Positions 23,063 to 35,445 of a stretch of DNA of 64,000 bases are shown here, piece after piece. How positions within the stretch are numbered: the first letter of the stretch is position 1; the number at the start of each line of letters is the position of its first letter. The stretch comes from Prostheceraeus crozeri (taxonomy: Eukaryota > Platyhelminthes > Polycladida > Euryleptidae): positions 1-64,000 of the forward strand of contig CAJQUW010004409.1 in assembly GCA_907163375.1 (NCBI GenBank). The letters are read 5' to 3'. The position numbers and the translations under genes were made by a program. The notes under the pieces were generated by a model, which saw only the letters and a list, made by a program, of their open reading frames with translations, was not told where the DNA came from and did no database searches.

Positions 23063-23595
23063 AAATAATGGCCCTTATGAATAAAAACCCGATGTCCATG
23101 ACAAAAATCCAGTTCATGAAATATCGATCAGAAAATCTTCACCGAGCAATCTATGCATCTACAACTTGAGGTCTTCATGAAGTCGGCCATAGACAAAAAA
23201 GCTAAGTTGTTGATTCCTTTGGTTGATTGCACAGAATTTCAGTGGATATGGGTAGAAATGTGGGAATCCGGAATAACGACTGTAAGGAAGTTTCTCTGTG
23301 CAATATACATGTACAAATGAATTCACTCATTGGAGGAAGGAAACATAGAGAACTACGCAATCTAAGGATTGAAGAAAAAGCAGCGTTCATGCTTTTCCAA
23401 CTATTGATCATTGAACTGGCTGGATAGCTGTTCAACAAAGAAGGCTATGACTGACTTCATGATATTCCACACCTCAAGTTGTAAAATCATAGATTCTGCT
23501 GCAAGTTCTTCGAGTCATTTTTCAAGTGAAACATTTCCGGTACACTTTGATACGCTTTTTATTCATACGGGCCATTATGTTGCAGTGACAGAATA
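23063..23595. repeat. Diverged inverted repeat
   Basis: About 23063-23190 (ATAATGGCCCTTATGAATAA, then ACAACTTGAGGT, CATGAAGTC, CATAG) is matched in reverse complement by about 23440-23595 (ATAATGGCCCGTATGAATAA, ACAACTTGAGGT, CATGAAGTC). The centre is unique. It resembles an old foldback element or an inverted pair of a short repeat; no end or target duplication was found. Confidence 0.65.
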
Positions 23596-23869
23596 ACAAT
23601 AGAATTTTTCGCGTATGGTAAACTAAAGTAGATTTTTGCAAAGCAAACGCAGAAGGCGAAGATGAAATTTCATAAAAAATTATAATATACTTTTGTGCTG
23701 CAGCAGATTGCTGTAACAAGATAATAAAAATTATGAAGTTTTTTAAGGAAAATTATAAAATATGCTAAATATGCATCCAAGATGTTGTAGCCTAATCGTG
23801 CGAGCCCTCTCCTGTACCCGTACATGAAACAGTGAAAGAGAACGATGTATTTCTGTTGCATCATTTTGT

Positions 23870-24623
23870 ATTATCATTTACATTGAATGGAGCGAAATGG
23901 AAGTGAATAGGAGAATTAGAGCAGGGGTCGGAGCCTATCAGAAAGTGGCAGGAGTGTTGGGAGACAGAAGGATCAGCAAAGATATCAGACGGAAAGTGTT
24001 AGGTGTGTGTAATTCCAGCAGTCACATATGGTCTGGAAGCAATGGCGCTCACCAAAGATCAGCAAGATAGACTGCAAGTATGTGAGAACAATTGGCTGAG
24101 GAGGTTGTGTGGAGTGAAGTTGATTGACAGAAGAAAACTTGCAGAAATGAGACTCGAAGTCGGACTGAAACGAACGATGACTCAGAAGATTGTGGGAAAG
24201 AGACTATCTTGGGCCGGACATGTGGCAAGAATGAATGAGCAGAGGCTACCCAGGCGAATGGAGCAAGAAATGAGTGTGCGAAGAAGAGGAAGACCGAGAA
24301 TTCGTTGGAGTGACTGTGTCAAAAGAGATTTCCAGAAGGCGGAGGAAGATTGGAGAAGCGACGCAGAAGACAGAGTCGTATGGCGGAGAAGTGTGCACAA
24401 GGTGGTTGAAGTATGGAGCGGCTGACATTTTACTTGACTGTGTTTCCTGATATCGTTTCATGTGGTGTTACCCTGATGGTTTGTGGACTGTAGCTAGTTT
24501 GTGTTTCCATGAATTTTATGATGTATATGAACTTTCTCCTTTCTATCTTGTTTGTATGATTCCCCCTACCCCATTTATATGGGAGAAAGGGTTTGTTAAA
24601 ATAAAAAAAATAAAAAATAAATT
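23870..24623 (+). pseudogene. LINE 3' end: RT C-terminus and A-rich tail
   Basis: Plus-strand remnant. EVNRRIRAGVGAYQKVAGVL and ISKDIRRKVL precede a one-base slip near 24000. Then 24003-24425 is open for 140 codons with VIPAVTYGLEAMALT, LRRLCGVKL, RLSWAGHVARM and RRGRPRIRWSDCVKRDF, stop. This is the familiar C-terminal thumb and connection region of non-LTR retrotransposon RTs. About 170 bp of 3' untranslated sequence ends in an A-rich tail (AAAATAAAAAAAATAAAAAA near 24598-24620), as expected of a 5'-truncated LINE insertion. Clade not determined. Confidence 0.85.
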
Positions 24624-25549
24624 TACAGCTGACCTGTTGTACCATTTATGCTACATATGAAAATAATTGGCATAATTACTTAAACCCTAACCCCCTATTC
24701 CAATACCAAGACTGTGATAGGGAAAATAAGGTTAGACTTATCGCTGTCCCTAAACAATAAAATAAAGGTACGTATCACACATGACTGATCTTGTTGATTA
24801 TAGTTACCCTTTCCCTAACACAGTCTAGACGCGGGGAAAGTAATACTGAAACTTTAAAGTAACTGAATAACCTACGTACATGTACTTCTCGTGGTAATAC
24901 TTAGATATAGTCCAAAACACGAATGTTAGGCTACTGACGAAGGATACACACAAGCGAATCTGTAGGCAGCGCGAATCAAACGTCGATTATAATCGGCAGT
25001 GTTTCTGAAAATAAAATGCACGATGAACAGAGATTGGATTCTTGTGGATTATGCGGATGTCACTCGGCATTAACTACACACATTCTTCGACGATATTGAG
25101 CAGCACTGCTGCTGTCGAATGACTCTGATCGTTGTAACTGAATTCGATGGCCGCGCGGTGTGTGTTCATTGATTACAATGAGTCAGCATGACGCATTGTA
25201 TTCAATGATGATCATCTGAGTCATCATCACACACAATGAAAGCGGGAAAAGCTGAATATTGGTTGATGAAAAGATGGCAAAAACGCAGAAATACTGCAAA
25301 CGTTTGTTCAGCTCATGGCACTCGCGTCATGAATAGAACGAATTAGGATAGATTGATCAGCAACCTATAAGTGATTTTATTTTCAGGTGATCCAACAGAC
25401 ATGTTCACTACTGTATTTTTTATGCAATATTTCAGTAAATAACGTGGGTCTATTGATATCTTATAATAAACAGCAGTATTCAATATCATTATACATTACA
25501 CCCCCACTAGGTTGCAAAACGGCGTCGTATCATTGTTCAAACACACAAT
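24624..25549. other. No gene recognised
   Basis: Unique intergenic sequence with only short open frames and no splice-bounded exon that I could support. Confidence 0.5.
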
Positions 25550-26015
25550 ATCTTTCTGTCGAACTGTCGTATCAGTTATACGACACTCAATAATGCGAAA
25601 ATCTGTCTGTCGAAGTGTCGTATAAGTTATACATCGGTTCGACAGACAGAATTTGTCTCTCAACAGTTATACGACGATATTGATGTGGCCATACCGTCGA
25701 AACGGCTGAAAATTCAAACTCGACATCTTGAAATTCAGAAAATTCACGAAATTTTGGTCAAGATGATGTAAAAATCTCAAAATCGAAATTTTGGTCATAC
25801 GACGGTTCGACAGACAACAGGCGAATTATCCGTACTCACGAACAAATCCTATTAAATCTTTTCTATTGCTTCAAAAAACTTTTTTCTTATATGTATTTGA
25901 TATCATCTAACAGTAGACGCTACAATTTACGATTTTTCTTCAAAAGTTTTTCAAAATTTCAATTATTTCAGCTCATCGAAATCTATGCGCGCATAGATTA
26001 CTATGAGCATAGACC
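25550..26015. repeat. Dispersed repeat, copy B with TACGAC palindromes
   Basis: 25550-25690 holds several inverted short words: CTGTCGAACTGTCGTAT, GTTATACGACACT, CTGTCTGTCGAAGTGTCGTA and GGTTCGACAGACAGAA. These mirror the 51-bp array at 20519. 25780-25823 (CATACGACGGTTCGACAGAC) mirrors 20289-20315. 25835-26015 aligns directly to 19660-19870. No coding potential. Possibly a non-autonomous mobile-element family with internal rearrangement. Confidence 0.7.
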
Positions 26016-26261
26016 CACCTTGTAATTCTCTAAAATCGCATAGACATACGACTCTTACGAGAACACAATGTCTATATAGATATAATGTTCATGCATAATT
26101 TTCATCGCATGTGCAATTCAAGATTGTTGGCATGTGCATTCATCTTATCTCCCAAGATGAGTACATGAATAATTGCACATGTAATATGCATTTATACCGG
26201 GTGAGCGGAAAGTCAATCCCTGATTTCAAAAGCCTGTAGTTTCAAGGCAAATATATTTTTA

Positions 26262-27507
26262 CATAGTTGACCAGTCGTCGGGAGATCATTTTGATTAATG
26301 AGAGTGTGTTAGAGAAAACTCCCCAAGTTTAGGTCGATGCTTTCTTGAAAGTTAAGTACAAAGTTAAAACAGGTCAGACGGGCCTTCGGCGTCCAGCGCC
26401 TTCGAAACGGTCGATGGTAACAGACGGGATGCAACTGTGTGAAGTATTTATGTGAAGATATGAGTTCTGTTAAGATGTGTGTTGGCGGTTTGCATGATTA
26501 TCGAATTGTGAAGAGAGATTGTAGTCTGGAAGTTCGTGTTTCCTGTTGATCTGTGGTTTAAGCTGTGTTATTGCTTTGGCCTCTGCTATTGTTGTGTCTC
26601 GAGTGTTGTGCAGTTTGCGAATAAGACCGACCTGAAAATTACCGATGCCGCCTATCCCTCCATGCTTATCTTGCAAGTGGTTATAAAGAGCACTACTATT
26701 ACTTTTATTATCAATCGCCTTCCTATGCTCTTGGTGCCTAGTTTTTAGCATGCGGGCAGTTTTCCCTATATAAAATTCTCCGCATTGAACACACGTGTAT
26801 TGATATACGACGTATCTGTCTCGGCACGAGTACTTATTGTTCTTAAAATCACTGCAAATATTACAAGAGCATGATTTTTCTTTCTTATTATTATTAAGGT
26901 AGTTGGCCGATTGATAACCATACTCATTAATCAAACGTACCGGTAAATCATATTTTTTAATAAGTTTATTTATTTTGCGATTACACCGGTCATTAACGTA
27001 GGGCACTTTAAATTGAAAATTATTTTCTTTACTTATGCTATTTCTTTTATTTGATTTTTTTGTCTTAGTACTTATTTCGCGCTCCTTTTCGGTGTATTGA
27101 TTTTGTTCTAGAATTCGGTCAAACTCTGCTAAGTTCTCCTTCCTAATTTCTGGATCATTTGATCGTTGAGATATAGTATGTGCACTACTCTTTATATAAT
27201 TTGATTTAATGTGTCTCGGAAGAAAAGAATCTTTTCTCAAAGCTATACCACAGATCAACAGGAAACACGAACTTCCAGACTACAATCTCTCTTCACAATT
27301 CGATAATCATGCAAACCGCCAACACACATCTTAACAGAACTCATATCTTCACATAAATACTTCACACAGTTGCATCCCGTCTGTTACCATCGACCGTTTC
27401 GAAGGCGCTGGACGCCGAAGGCCCGTCTGACCTGTTTTAACTTTGTACTTAACTTTCAAGAAAGCATCGACCTAAACTTGGGGAGTTTTCTCTAACACAC
27501 TCTCATT
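26262..27507 (-). mobile_element. Truncated Penelope-like element inserted in copy 2
   Basis: Inserted into the duplicated unit. The 13-bp AAATATATTTTTA at 26249-26261 is repeated at 27508-27520, and the unbroken site is preserved in copy 1 at 10288-10300. Inside are an extra ~33-bp leader (26262-26294) and perfect inverted arms of 263 bp (26295-26557 and 27247-27509). Between and into the arms lies a GIY-YIG frame without the RT. Inverted terminal regions plus an asymmetric leader are known for Penelope-like elements. Each arm carries a GGCG stem-loop and GAAACGGTCGA, resembling the terminal motif of the larger element at 13087. Confidence 0.95.
26470..27258 (-). CDS. Penelope-like GIY-YIG endonuclease (RT lost)
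   Basis: 262-codon frame. It reads through a basic, poorly conserved N-terminal part, KVPYVNDRCNRKINKLIKKY (as in PLE linkers), then CSCNIC...C and the GIY-YIG core YVVYQYTCVQCGEFYIGKTA, R-x3-H (RHQEH), GNFQVGLI and ITQLKPQINRK. The endonuclease module is complete and intact, with its Cys-rich zinc site. No RT lies upstream within the element, so it is a 5'-truncated copy. The first and last residues run into the inverted arms. The nominal start near 27258 lies in the 5' arm and is unlikely to be the native start. Confidence 0.88.
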   Translation of the reverse strand: MICGIALRKDSFLPRHIKSNYIKSSAHTISQRSNDPEIRKENLAEFDRILEQNQYTEKEREISTKTKKSNKRNSISKENNFQFKVPYVNDRCNRKINKLIKKYDLPVRLINEYGYQSANYLNNNKKEKSCSCNICSDFKNNKYSCRDRYVVYQYTCVQCGEFYIGKTARMLKTRHQEHRKAIDNKSNSSALYNHLQDKHGGIGGIGNFQVGLIRKLHNTRDTTIAEAKAITQLKPQINRKHELPDYNLSSQFDNHANRQHTS

Positions 27508-27631
27508 AAATATATTTTTAAGTCTAATTTTTCGTCTCATAATTAAGAATGCACCAAAGTTTTATGCCAAAACAAGCATTTTGATCCACTACAATCTATT
27601 TAGTCACAGCAATTGCTCAAAATGACCTCCA

Positions 27632-28255
27632 TCAACTGACACAGAGATCATGTCTTTTCTCGAACGACTGAAAAGCGGAGTCAAGATGCGATGGCAAAAG
27701 TTGATTAAACGCTTCTCGAATCGCACACTTGAGACCCGTGATGCTGGTAGGCGCTTGTTTTTGAATCAAAGATTTATCGTGACTCCAAAAATAAAAGTCC
27801 ATCGGGGTCAAATCTGGACTTCGTGGAGCCCAATGGAATGGGCCATTGTTACCGATCCAGCGGTTACCGAAGTTAGAATAAATGAAAGACTTCGTCGTGT
27901 TCGCCCAATGACATGGTGCACCATCATGCATGAAGATGGTTTTTGAAAAACGTCTCATCCTCTTCATCGCGGGAATGGCAAATTCTTGCAGCATTTCGAG
28001 GTAGTCCCTGGCCTTGACCGTCGATTCAAATAGGAATGGTCCTATCACTCGATAGCGATATATCCCTGCCTAAACCACAAACTGATGGAGATTTTATTGG
28101 AACTTCGTGAATTTCATGAGGATTGTCTTTTCCCCAGATAACGCAGTTATGGCGATTGATGCGGCCATTCAGATGAAATGTCGCCTCGTCGGAAAAAATA
28201 CGTTGTTGAGATAGGCGTCATCCTCCGCTATTCTGGTAAGAAACTCGGTGTGCAT
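27632..28255 (-). pseudogene. mariner/IS630-type transposase remnant (copy 2)
   Basis: Same remnant as in copy 1, but here the third piece is longer (27632-28048, 138 codons from VIGPFLFESTVKARDYLEML) because a G near 27998 is kept. HDGAPCH and SPDLTPMDFYFW are present. Upstream, NRHNCVIWGKDNPHE and SDEATFHLNG are in other frames, so it remains non-functional. Confidence 0.87.
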
Positions 28256-28659
28256 TTCACCGATTGCATCACTATGCGGTCACTATAATTATCTTCTTCA
28301 CTATTGGTATTTTGTAGATTACTGTGAATGATAAAAAATCAGCATTCTTATTATTTGTAGCATTAAAAACGTCGACCGGCAAGGTCCCGGGCTCAGGAAC
28401 AATACCGACCCGCGGGACATCCCATGGTCTGAGGGCCAACCCGCCCAGCATTTAACTCTGTTTCATAGTCTGAGCAATCAAACCATAATACTCTTATCTT
28501 ATCAACATGACATAACAGAACAATCACAGGAACGCTTTTGAGAATTGATTATCTTCTCATTGTACCATTAACATAAATTGATATGGTAATCTACGGGTAA
28601 AAGTATTCTTTTACCTTTTTGCTAGATTCTTGGTGAACACTTTTTCTATACTAGTGATC

Positions 28660-29525
28660 CGTCATCCGCGTAGTCTAGGTCGGTGAAAACTTTCGTAGGA
28701 CTGATCTGAACTCCTCGATGGGCCTGAGGGCGTTATTTAGGATCCATTAGACGGCGTAATCAAAGAGCGTGGGGGATAGTAAGCAGCCCTGTCTGACAGC
28801 GGAACAGATTTCAAATGAGTCCGTCAAAATCTTAGCAAAACGCAATTCGAACCAATTCTCAATTCATAGTTGTCTGAAAGAAAAAATGGACACGTTCTTT
28901 ATCATAACTGTCACTTTGGTCGTCACCACCAAAGTGATTACATAATCATGAAACTTGGTCTGATTGGTCAGCATACCCACAAGATATGACCGTGAAAATA
29001 ACGTTCATCAATAAACGATAAAAACGGAGATCGCGCACAGCGAAACTTAGACACCTGAGACACGATAGGTAGGAGGGAGATATGTCGGTAGTTGATAGGA
29101 TTGTCTTTGAAGCCTTTCTTGTGATGTGCGGACGCACGGGCATGTTTCCAACCCTTTGATGTTTTACCACTGAATTGATTGGTGAAGCAGATGGGTCATG
29201 GATGGTGCGAGCTCACTGGCACATTCATAAAGTACGTGGGCACTGATGCCGTCGGATCCGGTCAACTATGTCACTTTCAATTGTTGCGAGCTGCAGAACG
29301 GTTTGACACGTAATTAATTCAATATGGCATAGTTCGGCGTTAGTCAGTGGTTCAATAGATGGAAGAGCATCAACTGGGGGTCGTTAGTAGCGTTGTTGAC
29401 GAAAAATCCTTTAAGAGGCTCGGCTTTCTCTCGAGATGTCACGTATCCGCGATCAGCGTTTTCAAGCGACCCATTGCTCCGTTTATCGCCCGCAAAACGT
29501 TTTTTTAGATGAGCTCCCATCAAGT
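28660..29525 (-). pseudogene. LINE reverse-transcriptase remnant (copy 2)
   Basis: Counterpart of the copy 1 remnant with the same order of RT blocks and the same frameshift pattern except for small indels. For example, one A is missing near 29135, which moves the VASAHHKKG block into the frame of TRKASKTILSTTD. Dead. Confidence 0.85.
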
Positions 29526-30312
29526 CGTAGGGCGACTGGATGAAAATAGGAACGGCGTGATTCCGAGTAACTGCGTCGAGCGGCTGAGCAGGCCAGTCTG
29601 TAGCACTGCGGATCAGATTAGTCCTTAAAGGAATTGTGTCACAAATTATGATTAGTTACATGTAGAAGTAAAAAGTTGATGAAAGGACACATTGATAAAT
29701 TGTCAGTTAATATTTTCAAATAGAATCTACAACCTTGGAGATTTAAGAAAATATTCTTGAGAAGTCGGTAAAGGAAAACCAAGTCTTAAATTAATGTAGA
29801 CCTATTTCAATGTATAAGAAATGTAATGAATTACGATTTTCAAATAAACATCACGACCTGAGATTGATAGCAAGGTATTGTTCGTCAAGGTAGCAAGTAT
29901 TTCATTTCCAAGTTGATTGATCAATTGAAAATTCAAAGAATTATTCTTTTGTCTCGGTAGGATGTATGACATTTTATTGGTTTTCGAAATAATCGAAAAT
30001 TTTATTGAAACTTAGAAAGTCCTAAAATTGAGTCTCAAGACTTTTCATTTAAAAAACGTCCAGCTGTTTTATATCCTTGATGTACTGGTTAATACTACAG
30101 CAGATGTTGACATCTTTGTTCTGTTGTAGAACTGTTGGATATCAAAGACTCTCGTTCAAGGAACGGCGAATTGACGTATGACGTATCCGGTTCTCCTGTT
30201 GGCTAAAAGCATGAATGTCGCTATCACTGGACAAGTTCCTTTTTTTGGTGAGTTACGAAGGTTATCGTGAATGACTTACCATCAGAATAATATTCTAGAC
30301 TTCATTTAGATA

Positions 30313-31268
30313 TACCACTACGGTGCATCGAAATATTCATATTATTTTCATTTCAGACGAAATGTTGTCAAATGTGTGCTTATAACCGGCAAAGACACGT
30401 ATATTCATTGTTTGTCATAATATTGACCTAGCATAATAAGAAATGCGCTAGTTGTAAAAAGTTGTCTGTTGAATCTAATTACTTGTCATGTATGCATATT
30501 AATTTCTTTCTCGAAAACATGGTTGCCACACCAAGCTGAAAAGCGGGAATTTCTGTTATGCAAGTGCGTCTCTATACACAAGAAATCTATAGGCCAGAAC
30601 AGCTGTGAAGGATGATCTCGCGGCAGTTGGGTGGCATCCAGAATTCTGATTTGTCTTCGAAATTGATGCGAGAGGTGGTAGCCTCCAACCGAAGATATAA
30701 ATAATATAATATTAATAAGAAAAATACAGGAGGACAATAGGGTAATGAAGCGAAAACTCGACGATGAATAACTGTAAAGTATAGCCATGCGGCAGAAAAT
30801 GATCATCATATACGTAATGCACCGATTTACGTAAGGGATGCGTTCTGGAAATCATTGCGTAAATCGGGCAAAGAATCAAGACGAAATTAGAAGATGCGTT
30901 CTGCATCTCAGCATAAATAAGAGATTTGTCAAACTGCGCTCTACTTTCGTTTCCAAAACTCGTAATAAAACAAATGCTTAGGGTAGAATGAGCATATTTC
31001 CTTGAATGAAAATATCCGTATTCTTATTCCTTCGACCGTTTATTCAAGCTAAAGATTAAAAAAAGGAAAATTACAGAACCCACATTTTCGGCATAGCCTT
31101 CAGCAGGGGTGTCAAGCAATGTCTTTCAACGCTCAAAATGAACATCTATTTGTGAGCCTTGAACAGAAGTCTCCGCAGCTTCCACTTTCCGTCGGTCATT
31201 GACTAACTTGAGATTTCTGTGAATGACGTTCGATTTTATGCGTGCAGCATTGACCGAGTCGTGACCTT
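30313..31268. other. No gene recognised
   Basis: Unique AT-rich sequence with short frames near 30486-30906 that lack motifs. A possible piggyBac end begins at its right edge. Confidence 0.5.
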
Positions 31269-33577
31269 TTAACCCTCAAACGTTCGGATTCTTTTACCAT
31301 CATATTTCGTTCACCTGTCTACCAGTGTAGACAAGTCATTTAATATGATATCTTAGTGTTTTGAAGCGAACAAAAGCATTGCAAATTGAATCACTACTGT
31401 TTATTATGTTTCATTATCAATATTCATCACTTAGTTTACTTTGTATAATGATTGTATAGCATAGGCCATTAATTAAATACATGAGTAGGCCTATTGGTGA
31501 TAATTGCCAAAAATGAAAACGATCTTTTTATCAGTAATACGACTTTCTTTATCAACAAAATCATGAATCTTTCGTAACATGAACAAATTACTTATAATAA
31601 GATCATCTCAGTAAAGTACTATGAAAAACTGTATAAGGCAAATGTCCAAATGATTTGGTGACATCAAAATATACCGTTCATACATGTATACACTGAAATA
31701 CAACTACATACGACCTTACTAGGGTTGTAGCTACTTTCTTATCAAAAGCGTGATGAATAAACATTGTTTTAAGCCTAATCACAAGTTTTTATGTTCACAG
31801 CAAAAAGCACTTACGCAGGATTGATAATTTCAGGCGCAGTGGAAACAGATAATGTTGTCAACATGGTGGATAGTACACACGTAAATAAAGCAGCGAGCAC
31901 ACCGTCTTCTTGTCGATTTTCTATTGGGCAACTTGACATTTGCGAGGCTTGTTGTCTCGTGGCTGGGAGAGCCTTTGTCTCTCTGGTGGACGTATTCCAA
32001 GTGCTGTAAATGCATGATGGGTTTGCGCATAGATTTGACTGTCATTGAATCTTCGGTTCATATTTGCATCGGCAAGTTGTCGGGCCACAGATTTTATGAA
32101 GGTTGATCGACTTCTCGTGTATCCATTTTCTGACATGATGAGGAAGGAGTTGACGAGGGCTGCGTCTAGCATATTGAAAAAATGTAGCAGCGGATAACGT
32201 CGTGTCTTACGTCGACAAGTGAAATCTTCAACTCGCGCGTCCATTACGTCCACTCCGCCTTTTCCGGAGTTATAATCAAGAATGACAGTCGGCTTCCGAT
32301 CATCACGGGAGGAAATGCTGTTAGACGAATGTTGGGTACTCAAAAGTAGCACATTCTTGTTTCGTTTTGGGGCATATGATGACAAAAGTACTCTATGTTC
32401 ATGATTCCATAAATTTCGTGTCTCGAACTGTGGAATGTTTCTAGTTGTCTTCATAACAGATGGTACTTCACGTCGAGCGGCGATGATGGTACCAGTTATG
32501 GTCAGTCCATTTTTCAACAGTTCTTTAGAAAGATCAAATGAGGTAAAGTACCTGTCAGTTACGATGTTTCGACGTGTCTGATAGTACGGTTCAGCAAGTT
32601 GAAGTACGATGGATTTCGCAAGGCCAACTGCTCTCACTCCTGTTGAGCCAGAATACGGCAAGGGCTTCAATGCGTAGCCATTTTTTGCGTCGCAGATCAG
32701 AAAGTTTTTATCCCATACTTAGCTGGCTTTTGGGGCATATACAATCGTCCGGGTGAATAACCACGGTAGGCATAGAGTTGCTCATCTACCGTAAGAGTTG
32801 CCGAGGGCACGTAGTGTCTTCGAAGATTCTGAGTAAACAAGTCCCAGAATTCCCTCACACCGCAGCAAGCTTGTCAGTGATTTGTCGATCACGCCGTGTT
32901 ACTTTGTTGTCGAAGGTGATGTGGCTGAGAAGTAATTTCAATCTGGTGGAAGAGATCGCGCATCTATAAAATGGGCGACTATCAGTCGAGTCATACAGAG
33001 ACGATATATTAGACATGTTTATCGCGATCAGCTCCGGCACGAATTATAACCCCGATGCCTGCTTTGAATTCCTCGTAGGAAAATTTCTTTTTTTGAAGAG
33101 AACGCATTCTTCGATTGGTGTACCGCAATGATGTGCGGATCATCTGATCGTCGATAAACAACATAAATGACTCAAATTCAGATGCTGGGTTTACAGTAGG
33201 ACCTTCGCGGAAGTTTATCACATTTCTTCCCAGACGTCTCGCAGGAGGAGCATTGAATTTCCAGACGATACCATTCGGAGATACTATGTCTGCTGGATCG
33301 GATATAACACCATCACTGCTGTCGCTTTCTCGAATTATTGGTTGATCAATAGATTCCAAATCAGACTCTTCTTCACTGTTGTTACTGTCATCACTATCGC
33401 CGAATACTTCCCGTCACTGGATTGCTGATACACTTCAGAATCTCCTACTGATGTATCAGACTCCGAGTCCACGGAATTGTCGTCTTCGTCAGAAGTAAGT
33501 GGCTCGGAATCACTGTCCTGTCGAGCTTATCGAAGCTGTTGCACTATCTCTTCAAGTGTTCTCCCAGGTCGCCGCAT
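31269..33577 (-). mobile_element. piggyBac element, decayed
   Basis: TTAA at 31269-31272 followed by CCCTCAAACGTTCGG resembles a piggyBac left end (TTAA target, CCC start). The matching right end was not found beyond 33577, so only the coding region and a candidate left end are supported. The interval between 31273 and 31920 has no other gene. Confidence 0.6.
31830..33577 (-). pseudogene. piggyBac transposase pseudogene
   Basis: Minus strand from ATG at 33577: MRRPGRTLEEIVQQLR, stop, then an acidic stretch (DSDSEPLTSDEDDNSV). Next is MESIDQPI to FSYEEFKAGIGVIIRAG, then YRCAISSTRLKLLLSHITFD, REFWDLFTQNLRRHYVPSAT, VDEQLYAYRG and MPQKPAKYGIKTF in shifted frames. Then 32670-31921: KPLPYSGSTG, IVTDRYFTSFDLSKELL, ILDYNSGKGGVDVMD and TRRYPLLHFFNMLD. 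The catalytic Asp positions (VDEQ, TDRYF, GVDVMD) are all recognisable. A C-terminal Cys/His cluster (CARC...C...H..C..C) survives in another frame at 31830-31920. At least five frameshifts or stops make it dead. Confidence 0.93.
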
Positions 33578-34790
33578 GACGAAATCGGTGAATGACTTTA
33601 CTATCCTTGCTATAGAGTTTTATCAGCTCCATTAGTTGCGCAATCAGTCACTAGGAGTTAGGATCTTGGCATCAGTCCCATCAGGTAGACACGGTTAGAA
33701 GCTGACTCATTTTCACATGACAACTGGGCAGAAGTGTCACATGAAACCCAGTCATTGCATAATCATTCACAGATTTCCTTCATCATATCGCCACAGACTA
33801 TTGAGAGACTATTGTATTGGGAGCAGAGAGTGTGCTTGCTAATTACGCGTGCTGTGTGTGTACAGTGGGCGCAATGGAAATCTTGAGCGCAACGGTAGGA
33901 CGATATCTTGCACAACCATCAGACGTAGACATCCAACACGCACGTAGAAATTCACAAAATTAGATTATTTGAAATTAAGCAAGTTGATAAGATGACATGA
34001 CTGACAGCGAAATTACTATGGTAAAATTCTTAAATGAAAGCAGAAAAGATGCATAAAGAAAAGGGCATGAGAAAATAATAATAAACTCAAAAAAGAGCAA
34101 CAATAATGAAAAAATAAGTAAAAAGGAAAATAAAGGCTAAGAAAAAAATTTAAAAAGCAACAAAATTGTTGAAGTAAAAAATAGGATCTTTCTGCAAACA
34201 TACAAACATAAACATTTGATTTACAGCATCTAGTTGATTGCTACACCCTCAACGATGAAAAGTCCGCAAGATTAGTTACACTTTTTGATTTTTGAGAAGG
34301 TTTCGATGTTTCAATATATAAGAATTATATGAATTTTTCAGTTTTTGATTTATTTATAAATTGGTACTAACAAAGAATATAAGCAAACATCACAAGCCCT
34401 TTTTTGCATTTCAATATCGTTATCCATTACGAATGTGTGATGTATTTCTTTAGAGACTCACTGGTTTTTGTGGATTGCCGCTTCCAAGCCACGAATTTGC
34501 ACTTGTTTATATACTATTCGTGATAGACACAACCTAGTTTGTCTGTGTGATGTGAAAGACAAAACATACTGAGGACGAAACATACACACACACACACTTC
34601 TAAGGGAATCTCAAGTACAGAAGGTCCAGGGGTCGAGTCTTTCCACTTCTGGAGGCATCGTCGCTCTCACTGGTGGTTACTAGCCCTAACCTGATGAGAG
34701 TTACGAGTGTGTGAAGGCTGCCACATTCCTAGTTTACTAGCATGTCGTCGTGCCGCGCAGGAATGGGTGTCCTCTTGCAGATTTGCTCAA
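33578..34790. other. No gene recognised
   Basis: Unique sequence, A-rich on the plus strand at 34020-34200, with a short CA run near 34588. No end of the piggyBac element could be placed here. Confidence 0.5.
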
Positions 34791-35445
34791 AAATCAATTA
34801 ATTGCAATTATTCGAAGTCAAGAATCAATTAATTGCAATTATCCGAAGTCAAAAATCAATTAATTGCAATTATCCGAAGTCAGGAATCAATTGCAATTAT
34901 CCGAAGTCAGGAATCAATTGCAATTATCCGAAGTCAGGAATCAATTGCAATTATCCGAAGTCAGGAATCAATTGCAATTATCCGAAGTCAAAAATCAACT
35001 AAATGCAATTATTTGAAGTCAGGAATCAATCAATTGCAATTATTCGAAGTCAAGAATCAATTGCAATTATCCGAAGTCAAAAATCAATTAATTGCAACTA
35101 TTCGAGGTCAAGAATCAATTAATTGCAACTATCCGAAGTCAAAAATCAATTGATTGCAACTATCCGAAGTCAAAAATCAATTAATTGCAATTATTCGAGG
35201 TGAAGAATCAATTAATTGCAACTATTCGAAGTCAAGAATCAATTAATTGCAATTATTCGAAGTCAAGAATCAATTAATTGCAACTATCCCAAGTCAAGAA
35301 CCAAATAATTGCAACTATTCGAAGTCAAGAACCAATTAATTGCAACTATTCGAGGTCAAGAATCAAATAATTGCAACTATTCGAGGTCAAGAATCAAATA
35401 ATTGCAATTATTTGAAGCCACCAATTGCAATTATTCGAAGTCACA
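34791..35445. repeat. 27/31-bp tandem array
   Basis: About 21 units of AATCAATTAATTGCAATTA followed by TTCGAAGTCAAG (31 bp), with a 27-bp variant lacking one TTAA repeated four times at 34880-34985. Each unit contains the palindrome CAATTAATTG. The variants group in blocks (27-bp block, then GCAATTA to GCAACTA, then AAGTC to AGGTC), indicating local expansion. The open frame through the first part is a by-product of the repeat. Confidence 0.96.

Larger units (their letters stand above)
26079..30312. repeat. Composite duplicated unit, copy 2, interrupted
   Basis: Over 99 percent alike to 10117-13086 by eye, apart from the insertion at 26262-27507. The flanks both read TAGATATA (26078-26085 and 30307-30314), consistent with an 8-bp target duplication around this copy; copy 1 lacks a clean match. 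Differences from copy 1 are mostly single-base indels in homopolymers plus a few substitutions, so the duplication is recent. Confidence 0.9.

Noticed and set aside
31269-34500. Complete piggyBac element with two ends
   Set aside because: Only a candidate left end was seen; no matching GTTTGAGGG-TTAA right end was found.
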